From Ignavibacteriota bacterium (GTDB lineage: Bacteria; Bacteroidota; Ignavibacteria; UBA10030; SZUA-254): a stretch of DNA of 40,016 nt. A program made the translations under genes and the position numbers. The stretch is taken from assembly GCA_016209795.1 (NCBI GenBank), contig JACQVI010000104.1, forward strand, positions 1-40,016, given 5' to 3'. The first letter of the stretch is position 1. The number at the start of each line of letters is the position of its first letter. Below are positions 25,090 to 33,842 of the stretch, piece after piece. Below the pieces are notes generated by a model that searched no databases, had not been told where the DNA came from, and saw nothing but the letters and a program-made list of their open reading frames with translations.

Positions 25090-25250
25090 TACTCTCCTAT
25101 GTAGTTAGGTTTTAGGTGTTAGGTTAAAGATATTAGGTTTCATGTTTCAGGCTTCATGCTTCAAGGTTGTGGTTTGAGGTTACAGGTTAGAGGATTGAGA
25201 CAACACATTTCACGAATCCCAAACCTCGAACCTCTAACCAGCTTTTCTCA
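25090..25250. repeat. Degenerate AGGTTT/AACCTC repeats between two envelope genes
   Basis: The spacer is built of short variants such as TTAGGTTTTAGGTG, TTAGGTTAAAG, CATGTTTCAGG, CATGCTTCAAGG and GGTTTGAGGTTACAGG. Arms GGTTAGAGG (25185-25193) and CCTCTAACC (25231-25239) are exact complements with a 37-base loop. On the minus strand 25211-25228 reads GGTTTGGGATTCGTG, sharing 13 bases with the copy at 29321-29350. This marks it as the same family as the element inside nifJ. A hairpin between the two envelope genes could attenuate transcription. Confidence 0.5.
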
Positions 25251-25269
25251 CTTCAACTCACCTGACGAC

Positions 25270-28200
25270 TTATTTTGTTACCCACGCGCCATTTTCATAA
25301 AAATTAAACTGATTAGTCGTGGTGTTGTAGATAATCATGCCATTCACTGCCGTCAGGGCGTCTCTTTGGGCCGTGGTCATGCGGGGAACAATGAATGCAC
25401 CTGTGGTAGAACTAACGTCCAGCGCTCCTTGAGGATTTGTAGTCCCGATGCCGACGTTGCCCGACACCGCAAGCCCATTGCTTGGTCCCGCCGTGCTTGC
25501 GCCGTATCCAATAGCTGTATTGCCGTTGACCTGCAGCTTCGAGCCTGGTGTAGTCGTCCCGATGCCGACATTGCCTGCTTCTGTTATTCTCATCCTTTCG
25601 TTATAATTTGTCATAAATGCAAGGTCATGATTTAGAGTTGTTCCAAATTCCATTAATCCCGGCTTTGTTCCATGATTGTTCCCATACATATTCCACTGAC
25701 CGTAATTATTAGATCCCATTAGCTCAATTGATGCCACTGCACTATTACCTGTGTCCAAATTCCTTGCTCTTATCAAACGGGTGAAACCATTTGCATCCTT
25801 GACTATATCAACAAGTTCATTTGGACTCGTCGTCCCGATGCCGACGTTGCCTGCTTCTGTTATTCTCATTTTTTCCGATAGTTTTACAGAGAATGCCAGA
25901 ACATTCTCACTACCCGTTCGAAACATTCCCGTACCCGCAGCTCCTGGGAAAGAATAAGCTGGAGCCGCTGCAGTACCGTCGGCAGCATGGATTGTTCTAT
26001 CGGAGTTTATCATCACAAGATTACCAACGGTATAACCTTGAGTAGCATCAACCCTTCCAACCACGCTCAACTTCGCGCTTGGACTGGTCGTTCCGATGCC
26101 GACGTTGCCACTCGTATCTATGACCAGCCTTGCCGCCGCACCCGTGACATCATAAATAGTAAACCCTTTTGGTGGACCGTATGAGTTATAGATGGCGCTC
26201 CCTCCGCGAACCCCCAAGAGCCATTCCCTGTCCGAGACTTCCGAATTGAATATCTTGTATGCTGTTACTGTGGATACAGAGGAAGAATGGCGGATTGCAT
26301 CTCCTCGAATTTCCAGTCTTTCCGTCGGATTTGTTGTCCCGATGCCGACATTGCCGCTTGTGGTTAACGAAGCTATATTCAACGCTGCAGTTGTACTAAT
26401 ATCCAATCCAGTAATTGTCCCATCTGCGATTTTTGCAGAAGTAACCGAGCCATCAGCCATATCTACAGTTGCAACGGCACCGTCGAAAATCTTGGCACTA
26501 TTTACTGATCCATCGGCAAGTTTCGCTGTTGTAACTGCAGATGCAGCAATCGTAGGATTGGGATATGTTCCGGTCAAATCGCCGCCAGCACTTCCACCGG
26601 GCGGAGCCACTTTTGCATAGTCAGATGTGTCGGCATAAGGGGCTTTAAATGTTGATTGCACATTTGCTCGTTGGATTGTGCCATCTAATATTTTTGTAGA
26701 TGTTACAGAACCATCAGCCAGCTTTGTACTTGTTACAGCATTACTTGCAATGGTTGGATTGGGATAGGTACCAGTGAGGTCACCACCTGCATTACCCGCT
26801 GGTGGTGCACCCTTCGCATAATCAGCAGTGTCAGAGTATGGAGCCTTGAAGGTTGTTTGAACGTCGGCACGCTGAATTGTTGAATTCAGAATGTTCGTTG
26901 AGGTAACAGCGTCCGTTGCAAGCTTCGCATTCGTCACCGCACCGTTGGCAAGGTCACTCGTCCCAATCGTGCCATCGGCAATCTTTGCTGCGTTCACCGC
27001 ATCGTTAGCCAGATCGGCATTGGCTACTCCACCGTCAGCGATCTGGGTCGAACCCACTGCGCCAGTGGCGATCTTAGCACTCGTCACCGCACCGGTGGCA
27101 ATCGTCGGATTGGGATACGTCCCTGTCAAATCTCCGCCTGCGGTACCTGCTGGCGGTGCACCCTTCGCATAATCTGCTGTGTCAGAGTATGGTGCCTTGA
27201 ATGTTGTTTGAACATCTTCTCGCTGTATCGTTGCATCTTGAATCTTCGTGCTTGTCACAGCGTTATCGGCAAGCTTCGTCGTGCTCACGGCGCTGGCTGC
27301 AATCGCCGGATTCGGATACGTCCCTGTCAAATCTCCACCCGCCGAACCTCCGGAAGATGGATCCTGCCAGCTTGCCAAACCGTTGGCGTCTGATGTCAAT
27401 ACTCTTCCTAGCCCTTGTGTTCCATCTCTAATCCTCACTGAACCTGAAATTCCAAGCATGGCATCGGGCAAGCTGGTGTTGATCCCCACACCGCCTGATG
27501 CGCGAATGAGAAACTGATTGTTGTTAGTTGATGCGAAACTGGAATCGGTTGCGTCGGCCCAAACGAATGATCCTGCGTGCTGAGCATTGGCATGCCGACC
27601 AGCGGCGAATGAGAAATTGCCGTTCGCGACATTGTCACTTCCGCCTGGCACGGTAGAGTACTCGCCGCCAGCTCTGTTAACGCTTCCGCCAGAGACGGTG
27701 GAGAAGCTACCCCAGGCATTATTTACATTGCCGCCGCCAACAACTGAACGCACTCCATCTGCGGTGTTGTCCCATCCACCTGCGATGGTCGCATGGTCGC
27801 CGTCTGCTTGGTTCGAATTTCCTCCTCCGATAGTAGCGCCGTTCTCTGCAATATTTTCAGAACCTCCACTAATGGTTGAAGTGCCCCAACTCACGGTATT
27901 CCTAAAACCTCCACCAATTGTGGCAAATGAACTCATGGCTTTGTGTTGTTTACCACCGCCGATTGTCGAGTAATCTCCCGCGGCGAGATTGGAATCACTA
28001 TCGTAAGAGCCTCCACCGCCGCTAACCACTGAATAGTTGCCGGACGCGCGGTTGTAGCTCCCTGCCACGAATGCCATCGCTCCGGTGTTGGTATTGCCGC
28101 TTCCAAAATTCCCCTTACCCATTGTAATAGGTGGGTCGCCATTGCTCGTAATTTCCCCTGTCATATTTCCACCACTTAATGGGAGATAGACACCGGTACC

Positions 28201-28977
28201 AACGCCGATGGAATCATCCCCTGCAATCCATGCTGAACCATTCCACTTTATTACCTGACCGTTTGTAGCACCGTTGGCTGCGATGTTGCTGAAGAGAATT
28301 GTGCTTGATGCGATCTTTGCACCTGTAATCGCATTGCTGTTTATCGTCGGATTCGGATACGTTCCTGTTAAGTCTCCGGTGGCATTACCCACTGGTGGTG
28401 CCCCCTTCGCGTAGTCGGCAGTGTCGGAAAACGGCGCTTTGAAAGAAACACCAACGTCATTGCGCTGAATTGAGTTATCGATTATTTTGTTGCTATCAAT
28501 CGTATTGTCGGGCACTGTGCCTGCAATTCTCGCACTATCAACAAACCCACCTTGATATGTAAATCGTGCAAAGGTTGCGGAATCGGCTTTTATCGCATTG
28601 AGAGCGTACGGCGCACTTGTAAATGCTGATCGTGGTGCAAATGTGAGAGGGGTAGAAATACCTGGACCGGAATCTGCAACCACCTCAACAAACAGCTCTC
28701 GCTCAAATGCTATGTTCAGTGGCATTACGCTTCCAAGAATAACATTAAATGTACCCCGCTGGACATTCACAGTACCGTGTGTTTCCGACCAGAGAGTTGT
28801 GCCCCCGGATTGGCCTCCATAAATTCTGAATTGTAATTTATAATTACCGTCAGGTACAGGTGCACCAGGAGGTGTTGTTAACAATCCCTGGTATGAAATT
28901 TTGGTTGGTATCTGGCTGTAGACCACAAAGCTAAGTGCCAGAACCAACACTGCGACAAGAATGAATATCTTTTTCAT
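25270..28977 (-). CDS. Large repetitive fibre-like secreted protein (YadA-head-like and GNVGIGTT repeats)
   Basis: A 1235-residue protein with signal peptide 1-21 (VVYSQ). Residues about 22-125 form a beta-rich N-terminal domain (YQGLLTTPPGAPVPDGNYKLQF type) found on related surface proteins. Repeats follow: five GGDLTGTYPNP(T/A)I units and four FKAP(Y/F)xDTxDYAK units; about nine YadA-head-like turns of GxxSTIxGGxxNxA type near 315-470; and five GNVGIGTT(N/S/T)P units in the second half. The C-terminus ends FNFYENGAWVTK, without a T9SS sorting domain, transmembrane beta anchor or S74 chaperone motif. Architecture suggests a trimeric beta-helical fibre, as in phage tail fibres and adhesins, but the export and anchoring route is unclear. 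AAAGGAG precedes the ATG. Confidence 0.82.
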   Translation of the reverse strand: MKKIFILVAVLVLALSFVVYSQIPTKISYQGLLTTPPGAPVPDGNYKLQFRIYGGQSGGTTLWSETHGTVNVQRGTFNVILGSVMPLNIAFERELFVEVVADSGPGISTPLTFAPRSAFTSAPYALNAIKADSATFARFTYQGGFVDSARIAGTVPDNTIDSNKIIDNSIQRNDVGVSFKAPFSDTADYAKGAPPVGNATGDLTGTYPNPTINSNAITGAKIASSTILFSNIAANGATNGQVIKWNGSAWIAGDDSIGVGTGVYLPLSGGNMTGEITSNGDPPITMGKGNFGSGNTNTGAMAFVAGSYNRASGNYSVVSGGGGSYDSDSNLAAGDYSTIGGGKQHKAMSSFATIGGGFRNTVSWGTSTISGGSENIAENGATIGGGNSNQADGDHATIAGGWDNTADGVRSVVGGGNVNNAWGSFSTVSGGSVNRAGGEYSTVPGGSDNVANGNFSFAAGRHANAQHAGSFVWADATDSSFASTNNNQFLIRASGGVGINTSLPDAMLGISGSVRIRDGTQGLGRVLTSDANGLASWQDPSSGGSAGGDLTGTYPNPAIAASAVSTTKLADNAVTSTKIQDATIQREDVQTTFKAPYSDTADYAKGAPPAGTAGGDLTGTYPNPTIATGAVTSAKIATGAVGSTQIADGGVANADLANDAVNAAKIADGTIGTSDLANGAVTNAKLATDAVTSTNILNSTIQRADVQTTFKAPYSDTADYAKGAPPAGNAGGDLTGTYPNPTIASNAVTSTKLADGSVTSTKILDGTIQRANVQSTFKAPYADTSDYAKVAPPGGSAGGDLTGTYPNPTIAASAVTTAKLADGSVNSAKIFDGAVATVDMADGSVTSAKIADGTITGLDISTTAALNIASLTTSGNVGIGTTNPTERLEIRGDAIRHSSSVSTVTAYKIFNSEVSDREWLLGVRGGSAIYNSYGPPKGFTIYDVTGAAARLVIDTSGNVGIGTTSPSAKLSVVGRVDATQGYTVGNLVMINSDRTIHAADGTAAAPAYSFPGAAGTGMFRTGSENVLAFSVKLSEKMRITEAGNVGIGTTSPNELVDIVKDANGFTRLIRARNLDTGNSAVASIELMGSNNYGQWNMYGNNHGTKPGLMEFGTTLNHDLAFMTNYNERMRITEAGNVGIGTTTPGSKLQVNGNTAIGYGASTAGPSNGLAVSGNVGIGTTNPQGALDVSSTTGAFIVPRMTTAQRDALTAVNGMIIYNTTTNQFNFYENGAWVTK
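26546..27340 (-). repeat. Long internal repeats of the fibre gene (about 200-base units)
   Basis: Four copies of a DNA unit encoding GGDLTGTYPNPTIA occur at about 26546-26586, 26747-26787, 27097-27138 and 27299-27340, with a fifth at about 28335-28375. Three of the intervals carry IQRxxVQxTFKAPYxDTxDYAK. Nucleotide identity between units is high enough to allow recombination and copy-number change. Confidence 0.75.
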
Positions 28978-29059
28978 GACTAGACTCCTTTGAATTATTT
29001 AAATTGATTGATTTGGAATATGGTTTTAGATTTCATGGTTCACATCTCACGATTGAAGT

Positions 29060-31870
29060 TTATCGCACAAGCAGTAACTTTTTCGTGTCAACGAAATTAC
29101 CTGCCACGAAGCGGTAAAAATATACGCCGCTCGACAACTTTGATCCATCAAACTCAACCTCATACCTTCCCGCTTCTTGCTTCTCATTCACCAGCGTCGC
29201 CACTTCCTGCCCGAGCACGTTGTAGACTTTCAATGTAACCCAGCTATTAACTGGTAACTGATAACGAATAACTGTAACGGGGTTAAACGGATTGGGATAG
29301 TTCTGCTCAAGGGCAAAATGATTAGGGGTTTGGGATTCGAGATTTGAGAAGTGTTCCTCAGGTGGTGCAGGTGGCAACTCAGAACTTGACACAATCCTGA
29401 TCCGGTTCGCCACACCTTCAACACTTGATGACGAGAGAATCAGCTTCCCGTTCTGGCTCACCTTCACCCAGTAACCGTGCCCCGGTTCGATGGTATCGAC
29501 TTGCCGGTATCCGCCGTTGTACCCAAAGAAATCACTGGTAACGATGCCACCGGGATCGGAGGTGATTGTGTTGGTAGGAACTGGTATGGAAATCGAGCCA
29601 ACGATATTCCATCCTTCAAAGACATCCAAAGTCTCGCTCAGTAGTGGCTTTCCGGTAATTGGAATGAGCTGGGCATCAGAAAATTTCAGCCAATACCCTA
29701 TACCTGGTTGCAGCGTATCCTCCAGAACATACCCATTTGCATACATGTACGCACCGGAGATTGCCGTCGGGAAGAGTATTGTCTTTCGTGGATCGTTTAC
29801 AAGAAGAGGAAGAGACACTATGTTCCAGCGATTGATCATCGAGATCGACAATGTCGTTATCAGATTATGGACAATCTGGACTGAAGTGATTGAAGAGTCC
29901 GTTATCACACAGACGCTATCCGATCTCATGTCGAGGTTGATACTGTCTCCCTGTGTAAGCTCATCACGCAAGATAAACTCGCCCGAAGGCAGCGTCTCTG
30001 GATTCCATCGTAATGTCATGGGATACCCTTGATCTCCCGGCTGCATCTCTACTGTGTAGATACAGAGCGGCTTGATGAGGATCATTGTATCGCGGATGTC
30101 AACATCTGTTCCACTGGTACCGGGGATTCTCCATCGAACGTCAAACGTGTCGACACCCGGCTTTGGTGGTAATTCTACTTCACCGAAGAGTGAATCAATG
30201 CCATCGGTAGCACCGCCCATCTCGCCGAATCGAAGCGTATCCGAAAGACCACCATTATCGCTGACAATCAATTCTCTGACAAATTGCGAGGTATCTGAAA
30301 TCGTAAATGTTGTATCACTCAGATCATACAGTAGTGTATCATACTCATCGGTGATTTTTATGCGGCACATCGTCGATGGTGTGTGGGGTACAATCCATGT
30401 ATACGGTGAAGAAACAGAAGGAACATTGGATGCGATTTCGAGCCAGCTTGCACCATTGTCGGTCGTATATTGAATGCGAACATACAAAACACCCTCCGAC
30501 GTCCACGAAATGTCTTCTGTTGCATCAGCATACAATATCTCACCACCGTTGGGGTTTGACACAGCGATGGTTGAAAGGAAAATCGTGAAGGGGCTGCTGC
30601 TCATATCCGTGATTGTGCTATCACTCATATCTGCAATCCGGACACGACATTGTGTTGATGGTGTGTTCGGTATCGTCCAGCTATAAGAATTTGGAATTGT
30701 CGGAACATTTGATGCAATAGTGTCCCAGCTTGTTCCATTGTCTGTCGTGTACTCAATTCGCAGGGTCGATACATTTGCAGGCGTCCACGTAATGTTTGTA
30801 ATAGCATTGACCTTATAAACTTCTCCACCATCCGGCGATGTCAGTGTGAGTGACTTTTGAGGATACTGGAATTTCCAGATACCATCGCCTTGAAGAGCAA
30901 AAACACTCGAAGAGTCTACAACAAGACAGGCATAGTTAAGAGAATTGATGAGTCCCTGATATGTTCGTTCCCATGTCGCTCCCGTATCTCGTGAGATGTA
31001 AATACCCCCCGTGGTGGCAAGCGAAGGTCCGAACGTCCCAACAATCAAATAATTTGGTGTATACGGCGAAACGGAAACTCCCCACATATTAATCCCATTA
31101 AAAAGAGGAATGTAACTCCATGTTTCTCCTCCGTCTGTGGATTTCACAACGCCTCCACCCCCTGCCCAACGCACGCCGTACATTATTCTGGGAATGCCTG
31201 GGCTGTAAGTAATTGCAGGAACTTCCCCTGTCGCCACATGGGTTCGACGCCACGTAGTTCCCGAATCTTGAGATTTCCAGATACCAGAGACGTTATCTGA
31301 AACAAGGAGAACGTTAGCACTATCAGGATGAACGAATGCCGACTCCCAGCCTCCGTTGCTTGTGCCGAATGGACTCACAGCAACAGTATCCCACGAGCTG
31401 CCAAAATCGGTGCTTCGCCAGATGACATTGTTCCCCATTGTGTAGACTATTTCGTCATTGTGTGAAGGTTGGTACGTGAGTGGTCCACTCCAGTAGTAAA
31501 AATTTGCTGCAAGAGTCTGAAACCAAGAGGCGCCGTTGTTAGTGCTCTTCATGACTCGGTCAGGCGGACCGGCTTCCTGTGCGACGACGATAACGTTGGT
31601 ATCCTGCGCGCTGACAGCAATGGATTTGACTTGAAATCCTCCCGCAACAGTGGAGAGTGTCGTCCACGTATTGCCCCGATCTCGTGAAATGTAGACAACA
31701 CTACTCCCCGCCGCACCATAAATAATATTGTCATTCCATGGATTAACACAAAAGGGAATTCCTAATCCCGAATTCCCAATTTTATGAACCCACGTTGGAG
31801 TTTGCGAGAGACCCTTATGAGTGAGCAGCAGTATCAAGATCCATCCATACATGCAGATTCGTGATTTCAT
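29060..31870 (-). CDS. BNR/Asp-box beta-propeller protein with T9SS sorting domain
   Basis: A 936-residue exported protein. Signal peptide 1-22 (HKGLSQ). The first about 330 residues are a sortilin-like/photosystem-stability-factor-like propeller with repeated Asp-box turns S-x-D-x-G-x-T-W (SRDRGNTW, STDFGSSW, SQDSGTTW, STDGGETW, SRDTGATW). Two Ig-like modules of SPDGGEVY...ITWT / NPNGGEIL...ISWT type follow, then WN-type modules (WNIVSLPLLV and WNIVGSISIPV) and a T9SS domain (about 860-936). Start is the ATG with AAGGAA upstream; a longer frame overlaps the previous gene. A dispersed-repeat copy encodes part of the linker (SNLESQTPN). No catalytic residues are evident; probably binding or structural. 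Confidence 0.85.
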   Translation of the reverse strand: MKSRICMYGWILILLLTHKGLSQTPTWVHKIGNSGLGIPFCVNPWNDNIIYGAAGSSVVYISRDRGNTWTTLSTVAGGFQVKSIAVSAQDTNVIVVAQEAGPPDRVMKSTNNGASWFQTLAANFYYWSGPLTYQPSHNDEIVYTMGNNVIWRSTDFGSSWDTVAVSPFGTSNGGWESAFVHPDSANVLLVSDNVSGIWKSQDSGTTWRRTHVATGEVPAITYSPGIPRIMYGVRWAGGGGVVKSTDGGETWSYIPLFNGINMWGVSVSPYTPNYLIVGTFGPSLATTGGIYISRDTGATWERTYQGLINSLNYACLVVDSSSVFALQGDGIWKFQYPQKSLTLTSPDGGEVYKVNAITNITWTPANVSTLRIEYTTDNGTSWDTIASNVPTIPNSYSWTIPNTPSTQCRVRIADMSDSTITDMSSSPFTIFLSTIAVSNPNGGEILYADATEDISWTSEGVLYVRIQYTTDNGASWLEIASNVPSVSSPYTWIVPHTPSTMCRIKITDEYDTLLYDLSDTTFTISDTSQFVRELIVSDNGGLSDTLRFGEMGGATDGIDSLFGEVELPPKPGVDTFDVRWRIPGTSGTDVDIRDTMILIKPLCIYTVEMQPGDQGYPMTLRWNPETLPSGEFILRDELTQGDSINLDMRSDSVCVITDSSITSVQIVHNLITTLSISMINRWNIVSLPLLVNDPRKTILFPTAISGAYMYANGYVLEDTLQPGIGYWLKFSDAQLIPITGKPLLSETLDVFEGWNIVGSISIPVPTNTITSDPGGIVTSDFFGYNGGYRQVDTIEPGHGYWVKVSQNGKLILSSSSVEGVANRIRIVSSSELPPAPPEEHFSNLESQTPNHFALEQNYPNPFNPVTVIRYQLPVNSWVTLKVYNVLGQEVATLVNEKQEAGRYEVEFDGSKLSSGVYFYRFVAGNFVDTKKLLLVR
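29321..29350 (-). repeat. Dispersed-repeat copy in the linker before a T9SS domain
   Basis: Forward sequence contains GGTTTGGGATTCGAGATTTGAG. It combines the GGTTTGGGATTCG module of the intergenic copy near 25211-25228 and the GATTTGAGA module of the nifJ copy at 4394-4420. It encodes NLESQTPN just before [13 protein letters not shown], so insertion in a flexible linker was tolerated. Confidence 0.5.
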
Positions 31871-31904
31871 TGTTGTATTCCTTTTTATATTTTTAAGTGA
31901 AAAG

Positions 31905-33776
31905 TTATTGAACAAGGATAAGTTTTTTAACTACACTTTGATCTCGTGCTGACAACCGATAGAAGTAGACGCCACTGGCAAGATTCGATCCATCGAGATA
32001 CGCTGTGTGCAAACCTGCTGGATAGTACGTATCTGCAAGTCGCACAAGCTCTTTTCCCGTGATGTCATAGAGCACAAGTGAAGCCTCTGCGGATTCCGAA
32101 AGCCAGAATTCAATTGTTGACCTACTGTTAAATGGATTCGGGAAGTTCTGCGCAAGGCGGATTTCAATAGGAGTTGTTGGATCAGAGAATGTAGGTAGCG
32201 AGGGAGGTGTGTTCTTTACAGCAACTTGCTGCTGCGCCATCATCACAGGTTCTCCGTATAACTGCCAGGCATCGTACACTTTTTGTCCCCAGTCGTTCCA
32301 GTCATACGGATTATCAATGTTTTCTTCTCTCAAAAATTCAATAAACTCCTTACTGGCAACTTGATACCAGAGCGACACATAGACACTTTCGACACCGCTG
32401 CTCATTATGAATCTCGTTACATCCCAGTACTGACCATTTTCGTAATGATACTCAACCGGCTCTGCTCGGTGGCTGCGAAACGCCTCATAGCGAAACCCTC
32501 GTGGCGGTATTCGATTATCAAAGTAAATGGTATCATTTAATGCCGCATTGAAGGATGGACCAGGTGGAAGTCCCAGCACTGACGCAAGTGCCACAGATAA
32601 CCCCGGCTTTATCTGATATACTTTGATTTGAGAATCAACAACAAGTCTTCCGGTGACTGAATCATATTTTCCCGATTCAAAGATGGTCATGCCGATTTTG
32701 TTTTTTCCCACCACAGACATCCAGATTCGCCGTCCCTCTGGAAAGCCAGTTGGAAGCTTATGTCCAGTGAGATTTGTCAGTCGCACGAGTGCAACTACAG
32801 AATCGTGCTCGAGACCCGCAGCAACTTCCAATCTTGCTGCTCGTTGCAAGACTGAAATTGAACGAGTGATACCATCGAAGACAGCATCTCTGTTTGTGCC
32901 TTCCCAGGAATCAATGACGGCACGAGGAGAATAGGTGTTACCTCCAGTGAAGTCATGACTGGCAACATCTAAGCGATACCGGGATCCGGGCAATGAGGAA
33001 CCAAACCCGGGGAATTTTGCCATGTGGCAAGACTGACACGTTCCGGCTTCTCCTCGTGTTGCAAACCAGCTCAATTTCCATTCGCTGTACGTTCGCTCGA
33101 CAGGAACTTGAAGATGAGGCGGAGTAGTTCGTGGATTGGGAGAAAGATAAGGATTGCTCACATCATGACAAACACCGCAGAATTCACTTGTCTTGTAAAA
33201 CTCATCATAGACTGTCGGTAAAGAATGATCCAGACCTCCTCGACCTCCACGAATCGGTTGACCATATTTCTGGACAACGTACATCCCATTGCCATACCCC
33301 GGAACTTCTCCGCCAACAATCGCCGACGTATCTGGATGCAGTGGATCCAATGATCGGTGACAGAAATCGCAATTGACGCCATCAAGATCAGAACCGTAGA
33401 GTTCTTTCACCGTGCCGGGATGTGATCGTCCAGAAAGCCATCCCGATGCTGAATGACATCGTAAACAATACTCACCGACATCCAGCCCCAGTGGTTCCGT
33501 ATATTTTGTTGTGAGAACCAGGAGAGCATTGAACATCGGATCACGTGGCGCATGTGCCATCATGCTGCCGGACCATTCCCGAACTTGTTGTGCATGACAA
33601 GGCTTGCATGCATCTGTGCTGGCTGCTGAATCCGCTTGACCCGGCTGTGTGCCCGGAAGCCAGATGAAAACACCTCTCTTGCCGCGATCGCCAGTGGCAA
33701 GACTCAAATAGGTTATTAAACCAATCAGTATGCAACATAAAATGACAACAACAGAGTATTTCCAAAGTCGACTCAT
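31905..33776 (-). CDS. Pentaheme cytochrome c with T9SS sorting domain
   Basis: A 623-residue secreted cytochrome. An N-terminal membrane/signal helix (about 7-27) is followed by five CxxCH heme c motifs at 57-61, 104-108, 136-140, 200-204 and 247-251. The first heme is followed by EWSGSMMAHAPRDPMF, as in cytochrome c554-like multiheme proteins. Residues about 265-520 lack heme motifs and are beta-rich. A variant T9SS domain closes the protein (QNFPNPFNSRSTIEF to SGVYFYRL, about 545-623). Its heme-domain layout matches the adjacent lipoprotein cytochrome. A surface location is predicted, implying electron transfer outside the outer membrane. 34 bases separate it from the BNR gene. Confidence 0.92.
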   Translation of the reverse strand: MSRLWKYSVVVILCCILIGLITYLSLATGDRGKRGVFIWLPGTQPGQADSAASTDACKPCHAQQVREWSGSMMAHAPRDPMFNALLVLTTKYTEPLGLDVGEYCLRCHSASGWLSGRSHPGTVKELYGSDLDGVNCDFCHRSLDPLHPDTSAIVGGEVPGYGNGMYVVQKYGQPIRGGRGGLDHSLPTVYDEFYKTSEFCGVCHDVSNPYLSPNPRTTPPHLQVPVERTYSEWKLSWFATRGEAGTCQSCHMAKFPGFGSSLPGSRYRLDVASHDFTGGNTYSPRAVIDSWEGTNRDAVFDGITRSISVLQRAARLEVAAGLEHDSVVALVRLTNLTGHKLPTGFPEGRRIWMSVVGKNKIGMTIFESGKYDSVTGRLVVDSQIKVYQIKPGLSVALASVLGLPPGPSFNAALNDTIYFDNRIPPRGFRYEAFRSHRAEPVEYHYENGQYWDVTRFIMSSGVESVYVSLWYQVASKEFIEFLREENIDNPYDWNDWGQKVYDAWQLYGEPVMMAQQQVAVKNTPPSLPTFSDPTTPIEIRLAQNFPNPFNSRSTIEFWLSESAEASLVLYDITGKELVRLADTYYPAGLHTAYLDGSNLASGVYFYRLSARDQSVVKKLILVQ

Positions 33777-33842
33777 ACATGCTACTCCAGAAACGAAAGA
33801 TTTTCTTGATTGTCCTGGTGTGACATTAAACTATAAGAGCAT

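Noticed and set aside
25270-28977. Regularly spaced repeats as a possible CRISPR array
   Set aside because: Repeats are coding, variable, widely and unevenly spaced, and no cas gene is present.
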